A stretch of 64,000 nucleotides of DNA. Origin: Candidatus Aalborgicola defluviihabitans (GTDB taxonomy: Bacteria > Pseudomonadota > Gammaproteobacteria > Burkholderiales > Burkholderiaceae_C). Below are positions 49,922 through 58,111 of this stretch, piece after piece. Positions within the stretch are counted from its first letter, which is position 1; the number at the start of each line of letters is the position of its first letter. Both the position numbers and the translations under genes were made by a program. The notes beneath the pieces are model-generated. The model ran no database searches. It worked only from the letters and a program-made list of their open reading frames with translations, and was not told the DNA's origin. The stretch lies in contig JADIXX010000003.1 of assembly GCA_016705575.1 (NCBI GenBank), forward strand, positions 682,001 to 746,000. Direction: 5' to 3'.

Positions 49922-51157
49922 ATGGAAAGTTACCTGCTGGACTGGGCTAACCTGCTGCTGCGGTGGGTCCACGTCATCACCGCCATTGCCTGGATTGGTT
50001 CATCCTTCTACTTTGTGTTTCTGGACAGCAGCCTCACGCCGCCAGAGGATGACGATCAGAAGCGCCAGGGCGTGAGTGGCGAGTTGTGGGCACTGCATGG
50101 TGGCGGCTTCTACCATCCGGTCAAATTTGCGGGGGCGCCACCGCAATTGCCCAAGCACCTGCACTGGTTTTACTGGGAGAGCTACAGCACCTGGCTGAGC
50201 GGTTTTTCGCTGTTCACCGTGTCCTACCTGTGGAGCGCCAGTACCTATTTGGTCGACAAGTCGGTGATGGACTGGTCGGCCTCGGCCGCCATTGCGGTTG
50301 CTCTGGCTTTTTTGGTGGTGTTTTGGCTTGCATACGACGGCATTTGCCGCGTGTTTGGCCAGCGCCAGAACGGTGACACCATTGTCGGCGCTCTGGTGGC
50401 GCTCTTGGTGGCGGTGGCCGCTTACCTGGCCTGCCACTGGTTTGCCGGGCGCGCGGCCTTTTTGCTGGTGGGTGCCATGATGGCGACCGCCATGAGTGCC
50501 AATGTGTTCTTCTGGATCATTCCTGGCCAAAAGACGGTGGTGGCCGACATCACTGCCGGGCGGCCCGTGGACCCCATCCACGGCAAGCGCGGCAAGCAGC
50601 GCAGCGTGCACAACACCTATTTCACGCTGCCGGTGCTGTTTGCGATGTTGAGTGGCCACTACAGCTTTACCTACACGCACCCGCAAAACTGGCTGGTGCT
50701 GGTGTTGATGATGTTCGCCGGCGCCGCTATTCGCCAATTCTTCGTGCTGCGCCATGGTTTCAAGCTGGGGCGCAACGGCCACCCCTGGCCGTATGCGATG
50801 GGGGGCGTGGTGGCGATTGCGGGTGTGTTGGTGTGGCTTCGACCGGCTTCGGTTACTTCAACAGACACTATGAATTCAGGAGCTACTCACGTAGATTCCA
50901 CGAGGGCTGGAGGTTCAATTGGCTACAAGACTTTGCAACCCATCCTGGCGCAACGTTGCTACCAGTGCCATGGCGAGGCGGTTCAGATGAAGAATGTGCG
51001 GCTGGATTCGCCCCAAGGGGTGCAGCAGCACGCGCAGGGCATCTACCAACAGGCGGCAGTGGCCAAAACCATGCCCTTGAACAATGCCACCGACATCACC
51101 GAAGCTGAGCGCGGCCTGATACGTGCCTGGTTTGAAAGTGGCGCGGCCATTGAGTAA
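49922..51157 (+). CDS. puuD: Membrane urate hydroxylase with cytochrome c domain
   Basis: A 411-residue PuuD-type urate oxidase that hydroxylates urate to 5-hydroxyisourate. About eight transmembrane helices occupy residues 1-305; the first half has LLLRWVHVITAIAWIGSSFY and FFWIIPGQKTVVADITAGRP. The C-terminal part (about 335-411) is a cytochrome c domain with the heme motif CYQCH at 346-350 and the distal-side NNATDITEAERGLIRAWFES. In the family this domain passes electrons to the respiratory chain. A dispersed repeat copy encodes residues 315-334, the linker between membrane and heme domains. The start is preceded by a GGAG box. It is the first gene of puuD-glycerate kinase and is controlled by operator 2. 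Confidence 0.95.
   Translation: MESYLLDWANLLLRWVHVITAIAWIGSSFYFVFLDSSLTPPEDDDQKRQGVSGELWALHGGGFYHPVKFAGAPPQLPKHLHWFYWESYSTWLSGFSLFTVSYLWSASTYLVDKSVMDWSASAAIAVALAFLVVFWLAYDGICRVFGQRQNGDTIVGALVALLVAVAAYLACHWFAGRAAFLLVGAMMATAMSANVFFWIIPGQKTVVADITAGRPVDPIHGKRGKQRSVHNTYFTLPVLFAMLSGHYSFTYTHPQNWLVLVLMMFAGAAIRQFFVLRHGFKLGRNGHPWPYAMGGVVAIAGVLVWLRPASVTSTDTMNSGATHVDSTRAGGSIGYKTLQPILAQRCYQCHGEAVQMKNVRLDSPQGVQQHAQGIYQQAAVAKTMPLNNATDITEAERGLIRAWFESGAAIE
50866..50923 (+). repeat. Dispersed ACGAGGGCT repeat, copy 6, inside puuD
   Basis: Plus strand: CTATGAATTCAGGAGCTACT, then TTCCACGAGGGCTGGAGGTT. It encodes residues 315-334 (STDTMNSGATHVDSTRAGGS) without a stop, in the linker between the membrane part and the cytochrome c domain. 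Confidence 0.8.
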
Positions 51158-51162
51158 TTGCC

Positions 51163-52503
51163 ATGCCACTACCGGACCCGCACACCGCGCCACGGCAATT
51201 TCTGCAAGGGCTGTACCGCACGGCAGTTGAACAAGCCTTGCCCGCCCACCGGTTGGCCGCATTCTTGCCAACACCTCCCACGCAGCCCGGCGCACGCACG
51301 CTGGTGCTGGGTGCCGGCAAGGCAAGTGCCGCCATGGCACAGGCGTTGGAGGCTGCGTGGCCGCAGAACGTATCCTTGAGTGGACTGGTGGTCACGCGCT
51401 ATGGCCATGTGCCACCCCGTGCTGCACTGGCCGCCGTTTCGCGCATTGAGGTAGTGGAAGCCGCCCACCCGGTGCCCGATGCAGCAGGCCAAGTGGCCGC
51501 GCAACGCATATTGGACCTGACGCAAGGTTTGACTGAGAGCGACCTGGTGATCTGTCTGGTATCAGGTGGCGGCTCGGCCTTGCTGAGCCTGCCCGCGCAG
51601 TGGGAGGGCGGTCGATTGCAGCTGCACGACAAGCAGCGCATTAGCCGCGCTTTGCTGGAATGCGGCGCCACGATTGGCGAGATGAATTGCGTGCGCAAGC
51701 ACCTCTCTGCCATCAAGGGCGGGCGCCTGGGCGCTGCCTGCGCACCGGCGCGGGTGGTTACGCTGCTCATCAGCGATGTGCCGGGCGACGATCCATCGGT
51801 CATCGCCAGCGGCCCCACGGTGCCCGACCCCACCACCTGTGCCCAAGCATTGGAGATATTGCAGCGCTACGCCATTGCCATTCCGGATGCGTTGGCCCGG
51901 CGCCTGCAAGCCGGAATGCTGGAAACGCCCAAGCCGGGTGCTGCAGTGTTTGCCCGCAACGCGGTGCACCTGATCGCTACGCCGCGCCAATCGCTGGAAG
52001 CGGCCGCGCAGGCGGCCCGTGCAGCCGGTGTGGCGGCCTATATTTTGAGTGATGAAATGGAGGGTGAATCACGCGAAGTGGGCCGGGTTCACGCCGCATT
52101 GGCACGTGCCGTAGCCCAACACGGTCAACCCTTTGTCCGGCCCTGCGTGCTGCTAAGTGGCGGTGAAACCACGGTCACCCTGCGCGCCCAACCGGTGGGA
52201 GTCAGCAGAGGGCGGGGCGGGCGGGCTGGTGAGTTTTGCCTGGGCCTGGCGCAGACCCTGCAAGGGCAGGCCGGTGTGTACGCCTTGGCAGCGGATACCG
52301 ATGGCATTGACGGTGTAGAGGACAACGCTGGCGCCTGGGTGGTACCCGATACCCTGGCGCGCGCCCAAGCGCAAGGCATGGCAGTAGAAGACTATCTGGA
52401 TCGCAATGATGCATATGGCTACTTTTTGGCCCTGGGTGATTTGCTGATCACCGGGCCAACTTTCACCAACGTGAACGATTTCCGCGCGATCTTGGTGGTT
52501 TGA
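51163..52503 (+). CDS. Glycerate kinase, MOFRL family (type 2)
   Basis: A 446-residue kinase of the GckA/TtuD type, which phosphorylates D-glycerate (some members were earlier annotated as hydroxypyruvate reductase). The N-terminal half has VLGAGKASAAMAQALEAAWP, and VICLVSGGGSALLSLPAQWE is the nucleotide-binding SGGGSAL signature. The C-terminal MOFRL domain contains LLSGGETTVTLRA and the segment YALAADTDGIDGVEDNAGAW. It lies 5 bases after puuD, so the two form one transcript. Allantoate breakdown gives glyoxylate, which is converted to glycerate; the kinase would complete that carbon route. Confidence 0.93.
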   Translation: MPLPDPHTAPRQFLQGLYRTAVEQALPAHRLAAFLPTPPTQPGARTLVLGAGKASAAMAQALEAAWPQNVSLSGLVVTRYGHVPPRAALAAVSRIEVVEAAHPVPDAAGQVAAQRILDLTQGLTESDLVICLVSGGGSALLSLPAQWEGGRLQLHDKQRISRALLECGATIGEMNCVRKHLSAIKGGRLGAACAPARVVTLLISDVPGDDPSVIASGPTVPDPTTCAQALEILQRYAIAIPDALARRLQAGMLETPKPGAAVFARNAVHLIATPRQSLEAAAQAARAAGVAAYILSDEMEGESREVGRVHAALARAVAQHGQPFVRPCVLLSGGETTVTLRAQPVGVSRGRGGRAGEFCLGLAQTLQGQAGVYALAADTDGIDGVEDNAGAWVVPDTLARAQAQGMAVEDYLDRNDAYGYFLALGDLLITGPTFTNVNDFRAILVV

Positions 52504-52564
52504 TGTATCAATTTGTTTCAAAATGCAGAACAGGGGTAAACACTGATTTTGTCTGCATCATTGT

Positions 52565-52578
52565 TTGATCCTGCTCAA
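52565..52578. promoter_or_regulatory. FNR/CRP-type box before the Crp/Fnr regulator gene
   Basis: TTGATCCTGCTCAA matches the FNR/Crp-family consensus TTGAT-N4-ATCAA at 9 of 10 defined positions. It lies 36 bases before the start of the regulator gene, so autoregulation or control by another Fnr-type protein is likely. Confidence 0.55.
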
Positions 52579-52613
52579 TATGGCTTGACCTTGGTCACGG
52601 CAAAGTCCCGACC

Positions 52614-53276
52614 ATGCTTGCCGTCCAAACCACTTTGTCCGAACACCCTGCCGAAACCGTGGTGAAGGGAACCGTGTTGCTGCGGCGTTCTACCGCTACC
52701 GATACGGTCATTTATATTGAATCGGGCCGGGTTGCGCTTGGCGTTCTGGGCGCGCACGACGCTGCCGGAACCATTGAACACCAGTTGGGTCTTGTCGAAG
52801 GGCCTGCTTGGCTGGAGGCCACCGCAGCCGTTTTGAATGTACGCAGTGCGGTGGATGCCGTGGCGCTGACCGAAGTGAGCTTGCGCCACGTGTCGCTGCC
52901 CGCCTTTCGGGACTGCCTGGACACCTGCGAGTCTGGCGTGCAATCCATGTTGCTCGATATTGCCCGCGCGCACCGCCAGCAGACCGAATTGGCGGTTAGC
53001 CGCCTGGCCAAAGACGCCGAGGCGCGTTGTGCCGAATGGCTGCTTAACCACGCCGAACCCAGCGACAAAGGCGGCTGCATGGTCCAGCTGCAGCTGCGCA
53101 AGCGCGCCATTGCGGCCCAATTGGGTATCGCACCTGAGACGCTGTCGCGGGTGCTGCGCCACTTGCGCGAGTTGCGCCTCATCAGTGGTTCTGGCCGGGT
53201 GGTGGATCTGGTCGACCCCGCCGGGTTGCGCAACTTGGCAGGCCCCAGTGCGCCCTGCCAATGTGGCCTGATCTGA
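52614..53276 (+). CDS. Crp/Fnr family transcriptional regulator
   Basis: A 220-residue regulator. The N-terminal half is a cNMP-type beta-barrel (VVKGTVLLRRSTATDTVIYI, LVEGPAWLEATAAVLNVRSA). The dimerisation helix contains LDIARAHRQQTELAVSRLAK. The winged helix shows LRKRAIAAQLGIAPETLSRV and LRHLRELRLISGSGRVVDLV. There is no cysteine cluster like that of FNR at the N-terminus, so oxygen sensing via 4Fe-4S is unlikely; heme or nitric oxide sensing as in Dnr is possible. An FNR-type box precedes the gene. Confidence 0.9.
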   Translation: MLAVQTTLSEHPAETVVKGTVLLRRSTATDTVIYIESGRVALGVLGAHDAAGTIEHQLGLVEGPAWLEATAAVLNVRSAVDAVALTEVSLRHVSLPAFRDCLDTCESGVQSMLLDIARAHRQQTELAVSRLAKDAEARCAEWLLNHAEPSDKGGCMVQLQLRKRAIAAQLGIAPETLSRVLRHLRELRLISGSGRVVDLVDPAGLRNLAGPSAPCQCGLI

Positions 53277-53308
53277 TACCGCTCTGACCGGCTGACCGGT
53301 AGCCCTTC

Positions 53309-54607
53309 TTACTGGGTCTGGTAGCCCATGGTCTGTGGCAGCCACAGCACGATGGGCGGGTACAGCGTGATGGCCAGCAGCAGCAAGAGCAGCATCACCA
53401 AAAACGGCCAGCCTTCCTTCATCATCTCGCCAATGGGAATGCCGGTGAGAGCCTTGGTCACAAACAGCAGCATGCCAAAGGGCGGGTGAATCAGCCCGAT
53501 CATCATGTTCAGCACCACCAGCACGCCAAAGTGCACCAGGTCAATGCCCAGCAGCTTGGCCGCCGGCAGCAACATGGGCACAAATACCAGCAGCAACACC
53601 GACACATCCAAAAAGCAGCCCAGTACCAGGAACATCACGTTCACCAGCAGCAAAAATGGCACCTGGCCCAGGTGCATGCTCTCTACCCACTGCGCCATCG
53701 CCTGCGGCACACCCTCGGCAGTAAAGGCGTAGTTCAGCATGAAGGAGCCTGCCAGTATCAGTGTGATAACGGCACTGCCCCGCGTGGACTCCATCACCAC
53801 GCCCCAAAACGTGCGCCATGTCAGCGCCCGGTACACCACGCCCGCCAATATCAGCGCATGCAACGCGGCCACGGCTGCGGCCTCGGTGGGCGTAAATACG
53901 CCAGAGTAAATGCCGCCCAGCAACACAATGGGCATCGACAACGGCAGCGCACCGCGAAACAAAATGCTTGGCCACTCGCGCATCGGCACCGGTTCCTCGC
54001 GCGGCATGTTGCGCCGCGTGGCAATCACATGCACCACCACCATCATCAGCACCGCCATCAAGAAGCCGGGCACCACCCCACCCAAGAACAGCGCCCCCAC
54101 CGATGCGCCCGACACCAGCGCATAAATCACCATGGGAATGGATGGCGGAATAATCGGACCCAGCGTAGCGCTGGCCACCACCACCGCACCGGCAAAGCCG
54201 CGCGAATACTCGGGCTTTTTGAGCATCTGTTTGATGGTCACCAAGCCTGGCCCCGCCGCATCGGCAATGGCGCTGCCGCTCATGCCGGAGAAGATCACGC
54301 TCACCAGGATGTCCACCTGCGCCAGCCCGCCGCGCAGCCGCCCCACCAGGATGCGGCAGAAGTCGAACAGGCGCTCGCTCACCGTGCCCGCATTCATGAT
54401 GTTGGCCGCAAACACAAACAGCGGCACCGCCAGCAGCACATAGCTGTTGTACAAGCCATTACCCACCTGCTCGGCCACCAAGCCCAGGTCTTGCCCCTTG
54501 ACCAGCAGGTAGGCAAAGCCAGAGACCAGCATGGAGAAGCCGATGGGCATGCGCAGGAGCATGCCGGCTACCAATACGCACACGAGTGCCATGATGCCCA
54601 TGTTCAT
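53309..54607 (-). CDS. dctM: TRAP transporter large permease (DctM), second system
   Basis: A 432-residue inner-membrane subunit with twelve helices. Landmarks are FVFAANIMNAGTVSERLFDF, the channel loop SGMSGSAIADAAGPGLVTIK, TLGPIIPPSIPMVIYALVSG, and a C-terminal LNMMIGLIHPPFGMLLFV. The frame is intact, unlike the homologue at 44105-45425. It overlaps dctQ by 4 bases. It belongs to the large family that imports C4-dicarboxylates, sugar acids or other carboxylates with a sodium gradient. Confidence 0.95.
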   Translation of the reverse strand: MNMGIMALVCVLVAGMLLRMPIGFSMLVSGFAYLLVKGQDLGLVAEQVGNGLYNSYVLLAVPLFVFAANIMNAGTVSERLFDFCRILVGRLRGGLAQVDILVSVIFSGMSGSAIADAAGPGLVTIKQMLKKPEYSRGFAGAVVVASATLGPIIPPSIPMVIYALVSGASVGALFLGGVVPGFLMAVLMMVVVHVIATRRNMPREEPVPMREWPSILFRGALPLSMPIVLLGGIYSGVFTPTEAAAVAALHALILAGVVYRALTWRTFWGVVMESTRGSAVITLILAGSFMLNYAFTAEGVPQAMAQWVESMHLGQVPFLLLVNVMFLVLGCFLDVSVLLLVFVPMLLPAAKLLGIDLVHFGVLVVLNMMIGLIHPPFGMLLFVTKALTGIPIGEMMKEGWPFLVMLLLLLLAITLYPPIVLWLPQTMGYQTQ

Positions 54608-55089
54608 GACAAATTGCGCAGTTCTGTTTCCAGACTCTCACCCCGCACCGCCTGCCAAATCGCCCAGGTGCTGCGCACCACCAGCGCCACCATCAGCAGC
54701 ACAAAGGGCAGGTACACCCACATCAACGGTATCTCCAGCACGGGCGTGCCCTCGCGCGCCATGAAGTGCACATAGTCCCACGTGGCGGGCAGGCCCACCA
54801 GCGCCAGGCCGCCAATCATCAGGTTGCCCACAATCAGCATGACCTGGCGGGTGCGCCGGCCCATACTGTTCCACACCAGATCAAACACCACGTGTTCGCG
54901 TTCGGGCACCATAAAAGCCGCCGCCCACAGAATGACCCAGATGTAGAGAACGACGGCCGCCTCGTCCGTCCATGGCAGGGGCTGGTTGAAGCCAAAGCGC
55001 GCCCCGATTTGCACCAAAAAGACGCCAAACAGCGCCAGAAACAGGGTGCCGCCAATGGCATTGGCAGCGGTCTTGAATCCATGGAACAT
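54604..55089 (-). CDS. dctQ: TRAP transporter small permease (DctQ), second system
   Basis: A 161-residue four-helix protein from the ATG at 55089 (MFHGFKTAANAIGGTLFLAL); the longer open frame upstream overlaps dctP and is rejected. The family's central segment is present (WTDEAAVVLYIWVILWAAAF, then PEREHVVFDLVWNSMGRR). It starts 8 bases after dctP and overlaps dctM by 4 bases, completing a dctP-dctQ-dctM operon. Confidence 0.92.
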   Translation of the reverse strand: MFHGFKTAANAIGGTLFLALFGVFLVQIGARFGFNQPLPWTDEAAVVLYIWVILWAAAFMVPEREHVVFDLVWNSMGRRTRQVMLIVGNLMIGGLALVGLPATWDYVHFMAREGTPVLEIPLMWVYLPFVLLMVALVVRSTWAIWQAVRGESLETELRNLS

Positions 55090-55097
55090 GGAGTGGG

Positions 55098-56102
55098 CTA
55101 TTGCGTGGCGTTGATGCGCTCGACCAAGCCCTTGGGCCAAGTTTTGGCGTAATCCGAAGCCTGGTAGGTGGCTTGCACGGATTTGCGAAAGGCCGCCACA
55201 TCGGGCGTGTTGACCTGCAGGCCCTGTTTTTTGAAGAAGTCCACCAATTGGGCTTCTTCCTGAACCGTGTTGTCGTTGTTGTACACGGCGGCGGTATGGG
55301 CAGTTGCGCTGACTTTTTGCTTTTGCGCGCTGCTCAGTGCATTCCAGGTTTTGTTGGAAATGGCAATGAACAGGCTATCGACCAAATGGCTGGTCAGCAC
55401 AATCTGTTGGGTTACTTCATAAAACTTGGCGGCGCGCACGCTGGGCAGGGGGTTGTCCTGGCCATCAATGGTGCCGGTCTTCAGGCCCAGATACACCTCG
55501 CCAAAGGCCAGCGGCGTGGCGGTGGCGCCCAGGGCGTTGCCCAAAAACAGCCAGTCTTTGGAGCCCGGCATGCGCAGCTTGATGCCTTTCAGGTCGGCAG
55601 GCGTCTGCACCTTGCGCGCTTCGCGCAGGTTGAGCTGGCGCGTGCCCAGGTAGCAGGTGGACAAAATGGTGATGCCCATTTTGTCCGACACGGTCTTGAA
55701 CAGCTCCGCGCCAATCGGGCCACCAAACACCTTTTGCTGGTGCGCCGGGTCGCGCAGGATGTAGCCCGCGGTAAACACCGAAAACTCGGGCACCAGCTTG
55801 GCCAGATCGGCGGCAGAGACCGAGGTCAACTCCAGGTTGCCGCGCGCCATGGCGGTTGGCTCTGCGCCTTGTTTGAACAGCGTGGCATTGAGGTTGATCT
55901 GCGTGTCGAACTCGCCCGGTGCGGCCTTGTCCAGCGCGTCTTTGAACACGGTCCACATCTTGGCGTGCCAGGCATCGGGCACAGCCGGTGTGGAAATACG
56001 CAGCACGGTTTTGGTTTGTGCCCATGTGGGCAGGGCGAATGCGCTCAGGCTTGTGGCAGCCGCCAACAGCGTGCGGCGGGTGAGGGTGCGGGAATATGTC
56101 AT
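55098..56102 (-). CDS. dctP: TRAP transporter solute receptor (DctP), second system
   Basis: A 334-residue periplasmic receptor. The leader carries an RR pair (TLTRRTLLAAATSLSAFALP), possibly a Tat signal. The mature chain starts VLRISTPAVPDAWHAKMWTV. The carboxylate-binding arginine lies in ADLKGIKLRMPGSKDWLFLG, and TPLAFGEVYLGLKTGTIDGQ is the characteristic second pocket segment. First gene of its operon. Substrate unknown; it lies among purine and ureide genes, so a ureide or organic acid produced there is a possible ligand. Confidence 0.94.
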   Translation of the reverse strand: MTYSRTLTRRTLLAAATSLSAFALPTWAQTKTVLRISTPAVPDAWHAKMWTVFKDALDKAAPGEFDTQINLNATLFKQGAEPTAMARGNLELTSVSAADLAKLVPEFSVFTAGYILRDPAHQQKVFGGPIGAELFKTVSDKMGITILSTCYLGTRQLNLREARKVQTPADLKGIKLRMPGSKDWLFLGNALGATATPLAFGEVYLGLKTGTIDGQDNPLPSVRAAKFYEVTQQIVLTSHLVDSLFIAISNKTWNALSSAQKQKVSATAHTAAVYNNDNTVQEEAQLVDFFKKQGLQVNTPDVAAFRKSVQATYQASDYAKTWPKGLVERINATQ

Positions 56103-56185
56103 CGAGGCGATTTTGACAGGTCCGCCTCACGCAGGAAAATCTGCCGGAAGCTTGGTCTGTAGTGCGCGCTGGTATATGTTTACTC

Positions 56186-56572
56186 TTAACGGGGTTGAAT
56201 TTGCGTACGAATCCACTGAGCCAATGTGGCTTCGTCGATCTCGCCGGCTGCGACATCCAGGATCGTCAGCGTTGCTTCGGCTTGCGTTGCCTTCAAACGA
56301 AACCCGTTGACCATCAGGAACAAGCCTATGGCCAAAAATGCAGCCCGCTTGTTCCCATCGACAAAGGCATGGTTTTTAGCGAGTCCGACACCATACGATG
56401 CCGCGAGACTTGCTACGTCGGGTTGCTCGTACAGCGCCAAATTCAACGGACGCGCCAGCGCGGAGTCCAGAAGCCCTTCGTCGCGCAAGCCACTGGCACC
56501 GCCGTGTTCGGCCAAGCTTTCGTCGTGCAGCAACAGCAAGACCTTGCGATTGAGCCATTTCCAGTCGCTCAC
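56186..56572 (-). CDS. doc: Fic/Doc-family toxin
   Basis: A 128-residue death-on-curing type protein. The catalytic motif HAFVDGNKR at residues 68-76 matches the HxFx(D/N)xNKR form, and the N-terminal VLLLLHDESLAEHGGASGLR is the conserved Doc start. The best studied Doc phosphorylates elongation factor Tu and stops translation. It overlaps the upstream AbrB-type gene by 4 bases, the normal antitoxin-toxin arrangement. The usual partner Phd is replaced by a SpoVT/AbrB-like protein. Confidence 0.93.
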   Translation of the reverse strand: MSDWKWLNRKVLLLLHDESLAEHGGASGLRDEGLLDSALARPLNLALYEQPDVASLAASYGVGLAKNHAFVDGNKRAAFLAIGLFLMVNGFRLKATQAEATLTILDVAAGEIDEATLAQWIRTQIQPR

Positions 56573-56793
56573 TTGGCCAACTGATGAAAAGTGTCCCGGT
56601 ATTCATGCATGAACTCGCGGCCAGCCTGGAGTTGCTCTTCCAGTTCAGGGTCGTAGGGCGTCAACGTGACTCCATTGGCTGCCTCGGTCCAAAATAGGGT
56701 GTCACCCTTTTCCACTTTCAAGCGCGCTAGCAACTCCTTGGGGAAAATGACCCCCACCGAATTGCCAATTTGGGTGAGTTTGAGTGCAGACAT
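56569..56793 (-). CDS. AbrB/MazE/SpoVT-type antitoxin
   Basis: A 74-residue protein with the swapped-hairpin DNA-binding fold: LKLTQIGNSVGVIFPKELLA in the N-terminal half, typical of MazE-like antitoxins, and a flexible C-terminus (EEQLQAGREFMHEYRDTFHQ) likely to wrap the toxin. It overlaps doc by 4 bases and precedes it. It should neutralise the toxin and repress the operon promoter. The upstream AT-rich sequence (56794-56840) likely contains that promoter. Confidence 0.9.
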   Translation of the reverse strand: MSALKLTQIGNSVGVIFPKELLARLKVEKGDTLFWTEAANGVTLTPYDPELEEQLQAGREFMHEYRDTFHQLAK

Positions 56794-57193
56794 GGTTCAA
56801 TCTTTCAAGTTATAACGTTTGTTATATTAACTAAAAATAAATTTGCCTGCAAGCCATTGCCATAATTGGTTTCCCCATACGTGGAACTCCATCGGCTGGC
56901 AGCAGGCTGGTGTACCGCTGATACAGCTCAAACAAAAACGCCACCCGCTTAGCGTCGTTCTACCAGCTCTTCTTGCCACCGATGGCCGACGCGGGTTGCG
57001 CGCCGGTCTGGAACTGGGCGCAGGCCTTGAGCACTGCCTGTGCTGCGATTTCGATAGCGGCTTACGCAGTATTGAAGAGGGCTACAGCCCAATTTGACTC
57101 TGAAGTGTAGCGAGTCCATGCACGTTCAACCAGAATGGTGGATGTGGTGTGGTGGGGCCGGGAGCTAGAAGCTCCCGCCTAACCAATTGGGTG
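56794..57193. other. Intergenic region with a repeat copy, no convincing gene
   Basis: The first 50 bases are AT-rich (TATAACGTTTGTTATATTAA contains an imperfect palindrome) and probably carry the promoter and operator of the toxin-antitoxin operon. A 60-codon frame ending at about 57109 (FYQLFLPPMADAGCAPVWNW) has no family match and no start, and could be a decayed gene end. The dispersed repeat copy is at 57041-57098. The remaining sequence shows nothing I can name. Confidence 0.55.
57041..57098 (+). repeat. Dispersed ACGAGGGCT repeat, copy 7, intergenic
   Basis: Plus strand: TTTCGATAGCGGCTTACGCA, then TTGAAGAGGGCTACAGCCCA. It is the most diverged core (AGAGGGCT instead of CGAGGGCT). Confidence 0.65.
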
Positions 57194-58048
57194 TCACGGC
57201 AAATTCGCTTTGATCGTCTGCTGCCAAACTTTGGCAAGCTTTTGCCATCCAGATTCATTGGGATGAATTTCATTGAGCCAATCGTTGCTGCTTCCAGTTT
57301 CACCTGCAACCGCCGGGGTCAGCGTACCGCAAGTTGGAACCAGAATGAGGTTGTTTCGCGGGTAAGCCCATGCCTCGACCGTAGCTCGGACGTCCTTAAA
57401 AATCTCATCAGTTAGATCATGCCAATAGCCCGGCGGGATGTTGTTCTTGACGAATGAATCAAACAGCCACGACCGCCCGTTTCGAATTGCGGGGGCATTC
57501 CGTGCAGTCGGAGTGTCGTAGCAGTTAAGAAAAATGGGGACATTCGCATGCCGGCTCGACTGAACGACCTGGTATAGCTTTGCGAAACATGGATCCATGT
57601 ATTGAGTGGTTAACGCCTGCACTGCAGTTGGGTTTAAGCAATCACGACCATTGGCAGGAATGGGGTTTGCGGAAAAATCGCGCAGGATGCCTTGTCCAGG
57701 GCCTGGGTCACGTGCCGCATCGATGAAGTCGTTGCCACCGGCACTAAGCAGCAATCCATCAAACTTCCAATTGAACTGCGTGTTCACCCACATTTTGAAG
57801 TCGCGCTTGGCGCAGTCACCAATTCTGCGCATCGTGTCACCAAACATTGCCACGTTGATGATCAAAACATCGTCTCCGCCCGCGTCCATCGCAGGGGCGA
57901 GTTGCTGTAGCAAAGAAGTGCTGAACATGGCGCTTCGATCCATCCAAGAGTCTCCTTCTGCGAGGAATCGATACTTGAAGGATTGTGGAACCAGACCGTT
58001 CTCAATATGGCCCGCGAACTCGTTCCCATAGATAACCAAACTGGACAT
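57194..58048 (-). CDS. SGNH/GDSL-type hydrolase
   Basis: A 284-residue protein. Block I is GDSWMDRS at residues 32-39 (nucleophile S34 in FLAEGDSWMD), block III is SAGGNDFIDA (about 102-111), and block V is DWLNEIHPNESGW with Asp256 and His262. These match the SGNH catalytic set, so an esterase or lipase activity is likely. No signal peptide is visible, so it probably acts in the cytoplasm or is exported by another route. The four cysteines (for example DCLNPTA, DPCFAKL, NCYDTP) are unusual for a cytosolic SGNH enzyme. Substrate unknown. Confidence 0.85.
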   Translation of the reverse strand: MSSLVIYGNEFAGHIENGLVPQSFKYRFLAEGDSWMDRSAMFSTSLLQQLAPAMDAGGDDVLIINVAMFGDTMRRIGDCAKRDFKMWVNTQFNWKFDGLLLSAGGNDFIDAARDPGPGQGILRDFSANPIPANGRDCLNPTAVQALTTQYMDPCFAKLYQVVQSSRHANVPIFLNCYDTPTARNAPAIRNGRSWLFDSFVKNNIPPGYWHDLTDEIFKDVRATVEAWAYPRNNLILVPTCGTLTPAVAGETGSSNDWLNEIHPNESGWQKLAKVWQQTIKANLP

Positions 58049-58111
58049 GACTTGCCTCCATGAGAGGGATTGAACTGGTCACAAATCGTTCCGACATTCG
58101 ACTGGCTGAGG

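Noticed and set aside
56843..57109. Possible small gene between the antitoxin and the SGNH hydrolase
   Set aside because: No start with a ribosome site, no family match, and the 3' end consists of a dispersed repeat copy.
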